Part shown: positions 36,943 through 46,800 of the stretch, one piece after another
How positions within the stretch are numbered: position 1 is the stretch's first letter
How the letters are laid out: each line of letters begins with the position of its first letter
From: Massilia sp. CFBP 13721
GTDB taxonomy: Bacteria; Pseudomonadota; Gammaproteobacteria; Burkholderiales; Burkholderiaceae_D
Reading direction: 5' to 3'
NCBI RefSeq assembly: GCF_014842025.1
Contig: NZ_JACYUY010000005.1
Coordinates: forward strand, 225,116-289,115
Length of the DNA: 64,000 nt
Position numbers and translations under genes: made by a program
Notes under the pieces: model-generated
Told to the model about the DNA's origin: nothing
The model's input: the letters and a program-made list of their open reading frames with translations, nothing else
Database searches by the model: none

Positions 36943-37577
36943 GTACGATCCAGGTGCTGCTGGTCGACGATCACCCGGTGGTGCGCTCAGGCTACCGCCG
37001 CCTGCTCGAGCAGGCCGGCGACATTGCCATCGCCGAAGCTGGCAGTGCCGAGCAGGCCTACCTCGATTTCGTGCGGCAGCCGGTCGACGTCTGCGTCACC
37101 GACCTCTCGCTGCCCGGCACGGGCGGGCTTGAACTGCTGCACCGCATTCGCGCGCGCGACGACCATGCCCGGGTGGTCGTCTTCAGCATGTACGACTCGG
37201 CGCACCTGGTGCGGCGCACCTTCGATGCCGGCGCCTGCGGTTTCGTCAGCAAGCAGGCTGCGCCCGACGACATGGTGGCCGCGGTGCGGGCGGCGCATGG
37301 CGGCCAGCGCTTCCTGAGCGCCAACCTGTCGCGCCACCTGCTGCAGGCGGGAAGCGACGACGAAAGCCGCTGCCTCGACTCGCTCAGCCCGCGCGAATTC
37401 GAGGTGTTCCGCCTGCTGGCCGAAGGCCGCTCCGCCGCCGACTGCGCACAGCTGCTCAACATCAGCCAGAAGACCGCCGCCAACATCCAGACGCGGGTCA
37501 AGGCCAAGCTGAACGTGTCGACCTCCGCGGCGCTGGTGCACCTGGCGCTGCGCCGCGGGATCATCGCGTCGAACTAG
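36939..37577 (+). CDS. NarL-type response regulator
   Basis: 212 residues. Receiver domain with the acid pocket VDDHP and phospho-acceptor D55 in VTDLSLPG; LuxR-type helix-turn-helix (LSPREFEVFRLLAEGRSAADCAQLLNISQKTAANIQTRVKAKLNVST) at ~145-205. The start overlaps the kinase stop by 4 bp. Tail-to-tail overlap with the TonB receptor gene of 4 bp. Confidence 0.95.
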   Translation: MSTIQVLLVDDHPVVRSGYRRLLEQAGDIAIAEAGSAEQAYLDFVRQPVDVCVTDLSLPGTGGLELLHRIRARDDHARVVVFSMYDSAHLVRRTFDAGACGFVSKQAAPDDMVAAVRAAHGGQRFLSANLSRHLLQAGSDDESRCLDSLSPREFEVFRLLAEGRSAADCAQLLNISQKTAANIQTRVKAKLNVSTSAALVHLALRRGIIASN

Positions 37578-39967
37578 AACTTGTAGTTCATGCCGATGCT
37601 GAACGAACGCGGCGCGCCCGGCGCGACGAAGCGGGCATCCTCTGCCTCCCCGGTGCCGAGCGCCGGCTGCACCAGCTGGCCGTCCGGGAACATGTTCTCG
37701 GCCAGCACGCCATAGGTTTCGTAGCGCCGGTCCAGGGCGTTGTTGATGCGCGCATAGAATTCCAGCTGCCGCGTCGGCTTGTAGCTGGCGCGCAGGGCCA
37801 GCACGGCGTGGCCAGCGATGCCGGCGTCGCCCGTGGCGAGCGGCTCGTCGTCCTCGGGGTCTTCCAATAAACCGTCTTCGTTACCTTGCGTGACCAGGCT
37901 GGAGACGGCGACCAGGTCGGCGCCGAACATCCACTGCGCCGACGGCCGCCAGTCCAGTCCCAGCTTCAACGTGTGGCGCGGCAGGCCCGCGATGCGGGTG
38001 CCGGGCCGCACCTGCACGGTACGCTCGCCGGCGAACAGGCTGCCGTCGGCGTCGTAGGTCGCGTCCAGGTAACTGTAGCCGAGGCGGGCCGCAAACGGGC
38101 CGAGGTTGCGCTGTGCCGACAGGTCGACACCGCGGTGGCGGGTGCGTTCGAAATTATCGAAGTAACCCAGTTGCGTGGCGCCGGCGCGCAGGAACAGGAT
38201 GTCGTCGCGGTTGACGCTCTGGTAGACGGAGACCGATACCCTGCCCCTGCCGTTGTCATCCAGGCGTGCACCCGCTTCGATCGTGCGCGAGGTCACCTGC
38301 TCCAGGAAGGGATCGGCCTGCAGGCCGGTGGGCAGCGCGCACGGTTGCTCGGGGTCGGCGCAGCCAAGTTCGATCACGGTCGGCACGCGCGTGTTCTGGG
38401 CCAGGTTGGCGAACAGGGTCCAGCCGCTCCCGATCTGGTGGGTAATGCCGAGCGCGGGATTGAGTTTGGTGTAGCGGAAGGACTCGGTCGGCTGCACGCC
38501 ATTCTCGTTGGTCAGCGTATTCGTCACCTTGGCGACGTTGTAGCGGGCCGAAGCCGTCAGGTGGGTGGCGCCGGACAGGGACATGGTATTGGAGGCATAC
38601 AGCGCCGCGTTCCAGGCGTGGCCACGCACCGCCGCGTCCAGTTCAGGCTCGGCGCCCGGGAAGGCGACGGCGCCGCGGCTGTCGTCGAAGCCGGCATCCT
38701 CGGTGGTCTGCTCGTAGCGCACCCTGCTGCGCTCGGCCGAGGCGCCGACACTGAACTTGTGGATGCCGACGTCGCGCGCCAGGTTCAACCCGAACCCGTA
38801 CGAACGCTGGCGGGTGTGGGTCTGGTTCAGCACACCCGGCGCCATGCCGAGCGCGGCGGCGCGGGTCAGCGGATTGCCATCATTGTCGACGCACTCGTCG
38901 TCCTCGACCGGTGCGCCGCCGGCGTCGAACCCGCCCTCGCAGGCTTCGGCATAGGATTCGTAAGCGGGATTGATGTCGCCATTCACGGTACTGCGCCGGC
39001 TGTTGCGGCCATAGACCAGCGCGGCGACGACGGTGCTGCTGTCGAGCCAGTGCTCGGCATTGAAGGCAAGTTGATGGACCCGGTTGCGGCTGCGGTCTGG
39101 GTGCGTATAGACGGTACGGCGATCGTCCTCGTACAGTTCGTCCGGCAGCAAGCCGTTGCCGACCAGGGTGCTGGAACCGTGCAGCAGCGACAGGTCCCAA
39201 TTGTCGCGCCCGCTGCTGCGGCCGAACTTGGCGAAGACGTTGCCGAGCCGGCCGTTCGAATAGTCGCGCCAGCCGTCTTCGATAAAGCGGGTGCCGGCGA
39301 CGAAGGCATGCCAGCCATCCTCGAACTGCGCCCCGTAGCCGAGATCGATGCGCTTGCGACCAAAACTGCCCAGCGAGACGTCGGCCTCGAAGCCGGGGTC
39401 GGTGCGGCCCGACTTGGTGCGGAACGCCAGCGCCCCGCCCAGCGAATTCAGGCCATAAGTCGGGTTCGCGCCCGGCACCAGCGTCACGCTGGCGATCGCC
39501 GCTTCCGGCAGCATGTCCCAGTTGATGACGTCGCCGAAGCCCTCGTTGATGCGCACGCCGTCGAGAAACACGGAGATGCCCTGCGGCGCGCCCAGCAGCG
39601 GCGAGGCCCGATAGCCGCGGAAGGTCAGGTCGTTCTGGAACGGACTGCCCTGCACCTCGTTGACGTTCACGCCGGTCAGGTTCTGCGCCATGTACTCGCT
39701 CAGGTTCCCCGCCCGCGCGCCCTTGCGCTCGCGCTCGCCGGCGGTCTGCACCGGATAGGGAAGCAGGTTCCGGTCGATGCCGATGCCGGGGAGCGGCGTG
39801 GTGCCGATGACCTCGACGACCGGCATGGGGGGATCGGTTTGCGTTTGCGCCTGCGCCTGGGCTGCCAGTGCGGCGCCGGCGCAGGCCAGGCCCAGCAGGG
39901 AGACGCAGGTGGCGGTGGGTTTTGTTGGTGGGAGGTTGCGTGGATCAGGCAAGACTGGCGAGTGCAT
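37574..39967 (-). CDS. TonB-dependent outer-membrane receptor
   Basis: 797 residues from MHSPVLPDPRNLPPTKPT (ATG at 39967 with GGAGACAG upstream; a TTG at 40000 is less likely). Signal peptide, then a TonB box-like MPVVEVIGTTP, a plug domain (residues ~75-190: GINV, PFQNDLTFRGYRASPLLGAPQGISVFLDGVRINEGFGDVINWDMLPEAAIASVTLVPGANPTYGLNSLGG), a 22-strand barrel, and a C-terminal aromatic (NYKF). The substrate is unknown. A dyad overlaps the 5' leader. Confidence 0.93.
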   Translation of the reverse strand: MHSPVLPDPRNLPPTKPTATCVSLLGLACAGAALAAQAQAQTQTDPPMPVVEVIGTTPLPGIGIDRNLLPYPVQTAGERERKGARAGNLSEYMAQNLTGVNVNEVQGSPFQNDLTFRGYRASPLLGAPQGISVFLDGVRINEGFGDVINWDMLPEAAIASVTLVPGANPTYGLNSLGGALAFRTKSGRTDPGFEADVSLGSFGRKRIDLGYGAQFEDGWHAFVAGTRFIEDGWRDYSNGRLGNVFAKFGRSSGRDNWDLSLLHGSSTLVGNGLLPDELYEDDRRTVYTHPDRSRNRVHQLAFNAEHWLDSSTVVAALVYGRNSRRSTVNGDINPAYESYAEACEGGFDAGGAPVEDDECVDNDGNPLTRAAALGMAPGVLNQTHTRQRSYGFGLNLARDVGIHKFSVGASAERSRVRYEQTTEDAGFDDSRGAVAFPGAEPELDAAVRGHAWNAALYASNTMSLSGATHLTASARYNVAKVTNTLTNENGVQPTESFRYTKLNPALGITHQIGSGWTLFANLAQNTRVPTVIELGCADPEQPCALPTGLQADPFLEQVTSRTIEAGARLDDNGRGRVSVSVYQSVNRDDILFLRAGATQLGYFDNFERTRHRGVDLSAQRNLGPFAARLGYSYLDATYDADGSLFAGERTVQVRPGTRIAGLPRHTLKLGLDWRPSAQWMFGADLVAVSSLVTQGNEDGLLEDPEDDEPLATGDAGIAGHAVLALRASYKPTRQLEFYARINNALDRRYETYGVLAENMFPDGQLVQPALGTGEAEDARFVAPGAPRSFSIGMNYKF

Positions 39968-39977
39968 GTTCTGTCTC

Positions 39978-40002
39978 CATTGACGATTTGTTATTGTCAA
40001 TG
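39978..40002. promoter_or_regulatory. Dyad in the TonB receptor leader
   Basis: CATTGAC (39978-39984) and GTCAATG (39996-40002) are perfect inverted 7-bp arms 11 bp apart, centred on GATTTGTTATT, ending 11 bp before the start codon and overlapping the ribosome site. It could be an operator for the nearby response regulator or an mRNA hairpin that masks translation. Confidence 0.55.
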
Positions 40003-40065
40003 AAGGTTACGGCAAATGCATGGGTTCGGGGATGGGAAAAATTCCCGACTTGTCTCGCAGGCAGC

Positions 40066-40330
40066 TCAGGGCAGCTCGGGAAAAAGTGGCGCAATCAGGA
40101 AAATGAGCGTGGCGTTCTGTATCGCGTGCGCAGTAGCGGAAGCGATGAATGCCGGGCGGACGCCCAGCGCGCGGAACATGACATACCTGAAGGAGAAGAT
40201 AGCGCCACTAAAGAATGAGCAAAGTCCGTGAATGACTCCGCCATTCAAGAAATGGCCGAGCCCGGAAGCGACTCCGCCCAACAGGAGCGGACTGCCCCCA
40301 TTCTGCCATTGACAGAAATCGATGAACCGT
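40066..40330 (-). pseudogene. Possible remnant of a CPBP-type membrane protease
   Basis: Reading the minus strand, about 70-88 residues (GGVASGLGHFLNGGVIHGLCSFFSGAIFSFRYVMFRALGVRPAFIASATAHAIQNATLIFLIAPLFPELP) have a pattern like the end of CPBP-family proteins (HGL...GxxFxxxRxxG...AHxxQNxxL). No ATG; only a TTG in frame at 40281 and a stop just upstream. The N-terminal EExxxR motif is absent. Treat as a fragment. The rest of 39968-40518 shows no gene. Confidence 0.3.
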
Positions 40331-40518
40331 CAGCAGAAATAATCAGGAAAACAAGGTACTGAAAACCCCCAGCATCATGCCTGTCCTGGCTGCTGCGATA
40401 CCAGGACGCTTTTCGCTCGATAGTGGCAAGAAAGCAAAGGGAAGTGCTTTAAAAGGAGCACTTTCCATGCTTTCCAAATGCTGCTATCGGATTACATTAT
40501 TTTTGTAAAGTCTGATTA

Positions 40519-41187
40519 TCAGCTTTGACCGACAGCGCTCGCCAAGAAAATGATGGCTGCTACAAACTGGGAAACTGCGAGAATGCTCCAGATGACCAAA
40601 AGAATGGGACATAATATCGTCGCTGCCGAGTTGCCGGATTTGTGGGCCAGCGAATCCCCGAACGGCCGTGGCAAGTAAAGATAGGATTCAAAGAGATTCT
40701 TGTCGTCGATGAGTGTACGGTAATAATAATATTTCAAATACGATAACTGATGGATTGCCGCCTTCACCGCAGCCTGGCAGCGTAGGCTGGCATAAGCTGC
40801 AGCGATGGACAACACAGTCATCAGCGTGCAGGCCATGCATTGCATGATGAAGACATCATTCGATTCCTTGCGACGGGCAAGATTATCCTGGTGCGCTCCT
40901 GAATCCACTAACATGCAGACATTGCCTGAAGGCGTACTCGACAGCGTGCAGCTCGAACTGTCCCCCATGCCGGATATGATGCTACCAGCGATGAATGCCT
41001 GTGCAGTAATAAAGGCTGCGGAAATAACGATCGCCCACATAATCCGATTGTTAATCAAATCGTTTTCGCGCTGCATATTTTGCCAAATGGCATTGTAGAT
41101 AGCGACCAGATCCTTTTTCACAAGTTCTGCAACAGTCAGGCAAAATCCATTGATGGTAACGCGCCGCTCATCCTCTGATTCGCACAA
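40519..41187 (-). CDS. Multi-pass membrane protein of unknown function
   Basis: 222 residues starting at a TTG (41185-41187), chosen because GGAGG sits 6 bp before it and no in-frame ATG occurs for ~37 codons. Four hydrophobic segments: residues ~50-70, ~112-130 and two near 185-220. The cytoplasmic part is KDLVAIYNAIWQNMQRENDL. No family is recognised. Base composition is AT-richer than the average. An overlapping minus-strand frame just upstream (41136-41450) also encodes hydrophobic segments and has its own TTG; whether both are translated is uncertain. Confidence 0.55.
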   Translation of the reverse strand: MCESEDERRVTINGFCLTVAELVKKDLVAIYNAIWQNMQRENDLINNRIMWAIVISAAFITAQAFIAGSIISGMGDSSSCTLSSTPSGNVCMLVDSGAHQDNLARRKESNDVFIMQCMACTLMTVLSIAAAYASLRCQAAVKAAIHQLSYLKYYYYRTLIDDKNLFESYLYLPRPFGDSLAHKSGNSAATILCPILLVIWSILAVSQFVAAIIFLASAVGQS

Positions 41188-41450
41188 GGTCGCCTCCGGA
41201 CATGTAAGTAGAACTCTTCACGTGCACATCGAAAACTACGCATAGGGCTTGCGCAGCAAGTGCCTATCATAACAAGCGCAAAATTTGGCAAAAAGATATA
41301 AATGACTCTATGAAAGCTTCGCACATTCCGGCAGAGATCGACAAGAAGAAGTGAAGTGGCTGCTATTAAAACAACACTACTGCTCACTTGGTACGCAATA
41401 GCGAACCCTATGAAGTCATTATCGGATTCGTTTGAGCGCGGGGTTGGCAA
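41136..41450 (-). CDS. Possible small membrane protein overlapping the upstream end
   Basis: 104 residues beginning with a TTG (MPTPRSNESDNDFIGFAIAYQVSSSVVLIAATSLLLVDLCRN...VIYIFLPNFALVMIGTCC), two probable membrane segments. No Shine-Dalgarno and no ATG. It overlaps the next gene by 52 bp in another frame. It could be the true upstream partner, a frameshifted continuation, or noise. The rest of the 41188-41635 gap holds no recognised feature. Confidence 0.25.
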   Translation of the reverse strand: MPTPRSNESDNDFIGFAIAYQVSSSVVLIAATSLLLVDLCRNVRSFHRVIYIFLPNFALVMIGTCCASPMRSFRCAREEFYLHVRRRPCANQRMSGALPSMDFA

Positions 41451-41635
41451 AGCGGAGTTTCTACTAAAATTGTCCGTTTGCCGACATGATGTGCAGATCA
41501 GATGCAGGGCTTCGCTATAAATTCAACAGAGTTTGCCAATAGGGAATCTCTGTTTTCATACAACCATTTATCGTTCATAGTCCGCTGGGTTTCAATATTG
41601 GCTTCCTGCGCCTATATCAGCATTTTGTTGCGGTA

Positions 41636-42517
41636 TCAGGTGACCAGTAAGCCCGCGACCAAGCGCGTCGCGGCAGCGACAATGTCGTTGCGCGCCTTGC
41701 TGTCCTGTGCATACTGCACCGTATACACCGACAGCACGATCGGCGCACGGCCGGTGGGCCAGATCACGCCGATGTCGTTCGCGCTGCCGTAACCGCCTGT
41801 TCCGGTTTTATCGGCCACTTTCCAGTCGGCCGGCACGCCTGCACGGATACGCGTCGCACCGGTGGCGCAGTCGCGCATCCACTGGGTCAGCTGGGCGCGC
41901 TCATGCGCGGGCAGTGCTGCGCCGAGCAGGAGGACATTCAGCGTGGCAGTCATCGCTGCGGGCGTGGTCGTGTCGCGCGGATCGCCGGCGTAGGCCGTAT
42001 TGAGTTCGGTTTCCCAGCGGTCGAGCCGGAACTGGGTGTCGCCGATCTTGCGGACAAACCGTGTCAGCCCTTCGGGACCGCCGAGCTCGCGCAGGATCAG
42101 GTTGCCGGCGCTGTTATCGCTATGAATGACGGTCGCGGCGCAGAGCTGTTCCAGCGTCATACCATCCTGCAGGTGCTGTTCAGTGACCGTAGAATACGTG
42201 ACCAGGTCGTCCTTGGAATAACGGATGCGCTTCTGCAGCAGCCCTGGCGCTTCGACATCGCGTGCAAGGATCGCAGCAGCGGCGATCGCCTTGAAGGTGC
42301 TGCACATGGCGAAGCGCTCATGCTCGCGGTAGCCGATGCTGCGGCCGCTACCGGTATCGAGTGCCGAGACGCCCAGGCGACCGCCCAGGTCTTTTTCGAG
42401 TGCTGCGAAACCTGCGTCCGTTGCGGCTGCCGAGGAATGCGCGCAACCGGAGAGGTAATACACGGGAACTGCTGCCAGGGCCGCGAGCATCCTGCGGCGT
42501 GAAGTGAAGTTGTTCAT
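41636..42517 (-). CDS. Class A beta-lactamase
   Basis: 293 residues. All class A motifs are present: MCSTFK (S73 and K76 here, equal to Ambler S70 and K73), SDN, WETELN (general base Glu of the 166 position) and KTGTGGYG (KTG). Cys at Ambler 69 occurs, but the residue at the 238 position is Gly rather than Cys, so the carbapenemase disulfide is not expected. The N-terminus SRRRMLAALAAVPVYYLSGC reads as a Tat-type twin arginine signal and also as a lipobox. No AmpR-like regulator lies next to it. It may raise resistance to some beta-lactams; the substrate spectrum cannot be read from sequence. Confidence 0.92.
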   Translation of the reverse strand: MNNFTSRRRMLAALAAVPVYYLSGCAHSSAAATDAGFAALEKDLGGRLGVSALDTGSGRSIGYREHERFAMCSTFKAIAAAAILARDVEAPGLLQKRIRYSKDDLVTYSTVTEQHLQDGMTLEQLCAATVIHSDNSAGNLILRELGGPEGLTRFVRKIGDTQFRLDRWETELNTAYAGDPRDTTTPAAMTATLNVLLLGAALPAHERAQLTQWMRDCATGATRIRAGVPADWKVADKTGTGGYGSANDIGVIWPTGRAPIVLSVYTVQYAQDSKARNDIVAAATRLVAGLLVT

Positions 42518-42731
42518 GGAGTCGTCTATCTGAGGATCACGCATTCGTTTTCAGTTCAATTTTTTTTGTTGGGCCGAGCCGGTAAGATGTTCTCGCGGGC
42601 CAAAAAATTTGGCATTCCGTCGATTAGTCCACCTGGATTCCTTCGGTTTGTTAGTTCTCTCCTGGCCGATTGCTGATCGATTGCAAACTCCGCTTACACG
42701 AAGCAGACCTTCCAGTGAGGCCGGCGTCATA

Positions 42732-43157
42732 TCAAGATTTCGATGGGCACTTTGCCAAAACCATATATATTTCCCGTCCCACAACATCAGTTCGACGGCC
42801 CGCACGAAGCCGTGCTGTTAAGCCCATCCAGCCAGTAATATCTGGGTCGGCACCGGCCTCAAGCAGAAGGTTTACTATCCCAAGGTGTTCGCCCTGAACA
42901 GCAAGCGCCAATGGCGTCTCACCAATCGTTGCGTCGTCGTTTGCATTGACGAGCGCACCGTGTCGAAGTAGCACCCCTATTGCTTCAATCTGCTTGCCTT
43001 CAACAGCGTAATGCAATGGCGCGTAACCCATGTCATCGAACAGGTTAACGTCGTATCCAGACAGGATAAGGCGCTCGGTCTCTTGAATGTCACCATCGCT
43101 CGCAGCTCGATGCAAACGCTCAGCTTCGTACCAATTTTCGTGATTGTAGGTCGTCAT
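42732..43157 (-). CDS. Ankyrin-repeat protein
   Basis: 141 residues. Three to four ankyrin repeats (LHRAASDGDIQETERLILSGYDVNLFDDMGYAPLHYAVEGKQIEAIGVLLRHGALVNANDDATIGETPLALAVQGEHLGIVNLLLEAGADPDITGWMGLTA). The C-terminus TGWMGLTARLRAGRRTDVVGREI is like that of small cytoplasmic ankyrin proteins that sit beside toxin genes. No toxin gene is seen beside it. Protein-binding role inferred only. The 214-bp gap to the beta-lactamase and the 145-bp gap on the other side show no other gene. Confidence 0.82.
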   Translation of the reverse strand: MTTYNHENWYEAERLHRAASDGDIQETERLILSGYDVNLFDDMGYAPLHYAVEGKQIEAIGVLLRHGALVNANDDATIGETPLALAVQGEHLGIVNLLLEAGADPDITGWMGLTARLRAGRRTDVVGREIYMVLAKCPSKS

Positions 43158-43302
43158 CGGTATAAGACTTGGAAAAATACCCTAAAGCAGTAGGCATTGC
43201 CCGAAACCTGCTTAGAGACTTGGACGTCCGCTTCTGGCTAAAAGCAGGCCTATCGTAGCGTCCGCCAACGGCCGTTGCAGATCTTTACCTGTACCTCTCG
43301 TC

Positions 43303-43635
43303 TCAACTGCTTCGCCGCCGTGCAAACACCATAAACTCAACATCCTTCGGATCAGCGAGCCACCTTGCTGCAATCATCGTCCCAGGGTTTTCTGCGTACA
43401 GTAGATCCGCATCTGTTTGCCATGTCTTGCCATCCGGATCACCAAAGCCAACCGTGCATCCTGACCTGATAAGTGCAGTCGTAACGCGCGCGATTACCAA
43501 GGGAAGCACTTCGCTTGGGTAAGCCGGTCCATTGAACTTCGCGGCAGCGATATGCCAGAGGAAAACGAGGTCGCGCTCCGCTTCGCAAATCAAGAACCTG
43601 ATCCACTCTTGTTCAAGCCGGTCTGTTTCACTCAT
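43303..43635 (-). CDS. Small cytoplasmic protein of unknown function
   Basis: 110 residues from MSETDRLEQEWIRFLICEAERDLVFLWHIAAAKFNGPAYPSEVLPLVIARVTTALIRSGCTVGFGDPDGKTWQTDADLLYAENPGTMIAARWLADPKDVEFMVFARRRSS. It has no signal peptide. The mixed alpha/beta composition and a lone position next to an ankyrin protein are reminiscent of immunity proteins, but no family was recognised. Ribosome site weak. The gap 43636-43820 holds nothing recognised. Confidence 0.6.
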   Translation of the reverse strand: MSETDRLEQEWIRFLICEAERDLVFLWHIAAAKFNGPAYPSEVLPLVIARVTTALIRSGCTVGFGDPDGKTWQTDADLLYAENPGTMIAARWLADPKDVEFMVFARRRSS

Positions 43636-43820
43636 AAAGAATACCCGCCCACGACATCTCAGGAAAGACCACAATATTCAATGTCTGCCTCTGGACGATC
43701 ACAGCCACATTAAAGACTTAGTGTACGGTTCTGTTACCAGCAGAACAAGCTGAACTTTTCAGACAAAAAAGCACGACAGTTTCATCAAGCCGGATGCCCT
43801 TTCCATCGCAGGCAAGTACC

Positions 43821-46800
43821 TCAACAAAAATCCCTGCTCCCCGTCGTCAACCTCCCCAGCAAATGCGACAAATCCACCAGCCGCTTCGCCACCAGATGCT
43901 TTACAAGCCCCTGGCTCTGCCAGATCCCATACACGCCGAGCAAATTCGCGCCCAATACTTCGCGGCGCTGGTGCTCGACCAGGTCGGGCCAGACGATCAC
44001 GTTGACGTTGCCGGTCTCGTCTTCCAGCGTCAGGAACAGCACGCCCTTGGCGGTGCCGGGGCGCTGGCGCACGGTGACCAGGCCGCAGCCGCGCGCGAGC
44101 TGGCCGTCGGCGTAGTCGTTCAGGACGGACGAGGGCATGAAGCGCTGCGCCAGCAGCTGCTTGCGCAGCAGCGCCAGCGGGTGGCGGCCCAGGGTGAGGC
44201 CCTGGGCGCGGTAGTCGCCGACGATCTCGTCGCCTTCCGAGGGTGCGGCCAGCACCGGCATCTCCTCGTCGACTGTGGTCGGGCGCAGCAGGTCTTTGTC
44301 GGGCACGCCGCCGACCGCCTGCCAAAGCGCTTCGCGGCGGTGCCCGGCCAGCGAGCGCAGGGCGTTGGCGCCGGCCAGCACCTGCAGGTCGGCGCGGTCG
44401 AGTCCTGCCCTGCGCGCCAGGTCAGCCACGTTGTCGAAGGGACGGATTGCGCGCGCGTCCTCGATGCGCGCCGCCGCCTCGCGGCTCATGCTGCGCTGGA
44501 GCGATAGCCCCAGACGCACCGCCGGCTGGCGCGTGAGATCGTGCAGCTCTTCCAACGTGGACTCCCAGCCGCTGATCGCGATGTCGACCGGCCGCACTTC
44601 GATGCCGTGGCGCTGGGCGTCCTGTACCAGTTGCGAGGGAGAATAGAAGCCCATGGGTTGGCTGTTGAGCAGTGCGCATAAAAACGCCGCCGGCTCGTGG
44701 CACTTCAGCCAGGAACTGGCATAGGCCAGCAAGGCAAAACTGGCCGCGTGCGATTCGGGGAAGCCATATTCGCCGAAGCCCTGGATCTGGCTGAAGATCG
44801 CTTCGGCAAACTCCAGTTCATAACCGCGTTCGAGCATGCCGCGCACGATGCGGTCGTAATACTGTTCGAGGCCGCCCTTTCGCTTCCAGGCCGCCATCGC
44901 ACGGCGCAGCTGGTCCGCTTCGCCCGGCGTAAAACCGGCGCCGAGGATCGCCACCTGCATCACCTGCTCCTGGAAGATCGGCACGCCCAGCGTGCGCCCG
45001 AGCGCGGCGCGCATCTCCTCGCTCGGGTAGCGCACCGGTTCCAGTCCCTGCCGGCGGCGCAGGTACGGATGCACCATGCCGCCCTGGATCGGCCCCGGCC
45101 GCACCACCGCCACCTCGATCACGAGGTCGTAGAACACGCGCGGCTTCATCCGCGGCAGCATGCTCATTTGCGCGCGCGACTCGATCTGGAAGACGCCCAC
45201 CGTGTCGGCCGCGCAGATCATGTCGTAGGTCGCCTTGTCGTCGGGCGGGATGTCCTGCATTTCGAAGAGACTGCCGTGGCGCAGGCTGACCAGCTCCAGG
45301 GCACGCCGCAGCATCGACAGCATGCCCAGCGCCAGCACGTCGACCTTCATCAGGCCGAGTTCCTCGAGGTCGTTCTTGTCCCACTGGATGACGCTGCGAT
45401 CGGCCATCGCCGCGTTCTCGATCGGCACCAGGCGCGACAGCTTGCCCCGGGCGATGACGAAGCCGCCCGGATGCTGCGACAGGTGGCGCGGGAAGTTCAG
45501 CAATTGCGTGGCCAGGATCGCCCACTGGCGCGACAGCGGCGCTTCCGGGTCGAGGCCACTCTCGGCCAGGCGATTGAGCAGGTCGGCCTTGCTGTCGAAC
45601 CAGCGGTGGCTTTTACACACCTTTTCGATGATGCCGAGATCGACGCCGAGCGCGCGCCCGCTGTCGCGCAACGCGCTTTTCGGGCGGTAGCTGATGACGA
45701 CCGCCGCCAGCGCGGCGCGGGTGCGGCCGTACTTGTTGTAGATGTACTGGATCACCTCTTCGCGGCGCTGGTGCTCGAAGTCGACGTCGATGTCGGGCGG
45801 CTCGTTGCGCTCCTTTGAAATAAACCGTTCGAACAGCAGATTGGCGCGCGCCGGATCCACCTCGGTGATGCCGAGGCAATAGCACACCGCCGAATTGGCG
45901 GCCGAACCGCGGCCCTGGCACAGGATGTTGTTCGCGCGCGCGAAGTGGACGATGTCGTAGACCGTGAGGAAGTAGTGTTCGTAGCCCATCTCGGCGATGA
46001 GGCCCAGTTCGTGCTCGACCTGCGCCTGCACCTTGGCCGGGATCCCTTCTTTAAAACGCCGGTGCGCGCCGATGTAGGTCTCGGCGCGCAGGAAGCTCGA
46101 TGCCGTGTGCCCCTTGGGGACGACTTCGTTCGGGTATTCGTAGCGCAGCTCGTCGAGCGAGAAGGTGCACAGCGAAGCGATACGGAGTGTCTCGTTCAGC
46201 GCCGCGCGCGAATAGATGTTCGCCAGGCGCAGGCGCGCGCGCAGGTGCTGTTCGGCGTTCTGCGCCAGGCCGTAGCCGCATTCGTCCACCGGCTTGTTCA
46301 GGCGCGTGGCGGTGAGCGTGTCCTGCAGCGGTTTGCGCGAACGCACGTGCATCACCACGTGGCCGAGGGCGACGATGGGCAAACGGTGCTGCCAGCCGAC
46401 TTCCTCGACCGTCGCCTGGTGCGCTTCGTCGAAGGCGCGGTGCAGCAGCACCAGGCCGAGCCAGGCGCGTCCCGGAAATTGGGTCGCTACCCACTTGGCC
46501 TGCTCGTGCAGGCGGTCGACGTCTTTCGGTTCGTGGCCGGGATACGCGGGAAGCAGGATCGCCAGGCAGTCGGGCATGCCCTGCAGGTGCGCGAACTCCG
46601 GCGGCGGGTTGGCGATGTCGTCCGGCGTGAGGAAATAGGTGCCCTTCTCGGCCCGCGTGCGGCCCAGCGTGATGAACTCGGACAGGTTGCCATAGCCATT
46701 GCGGTTCTGTGCCAGCAGGATCAGCGACAGTGCGGGGTCGCCGCCCGGATGGCGTAAATGAAAATGGGCGCCGACGATGAAGGGCAGCGCCGCCTTCTTG

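Noticed and set aside
37886..40003. 705-residue plus-strand frame opposite the TonB receptor gene
   Set aside because: Low-complexity Arg/Ala/Gly product and no ribosome site; the receptor with plug and barrel motifs explains the DNA.
41502..41792. 96-residue plus-strand frame antisense to the beta-lactamase end
   Set aside because: It overlaps the conserved 3' part of the beta-lactamase and has no ribosome site.
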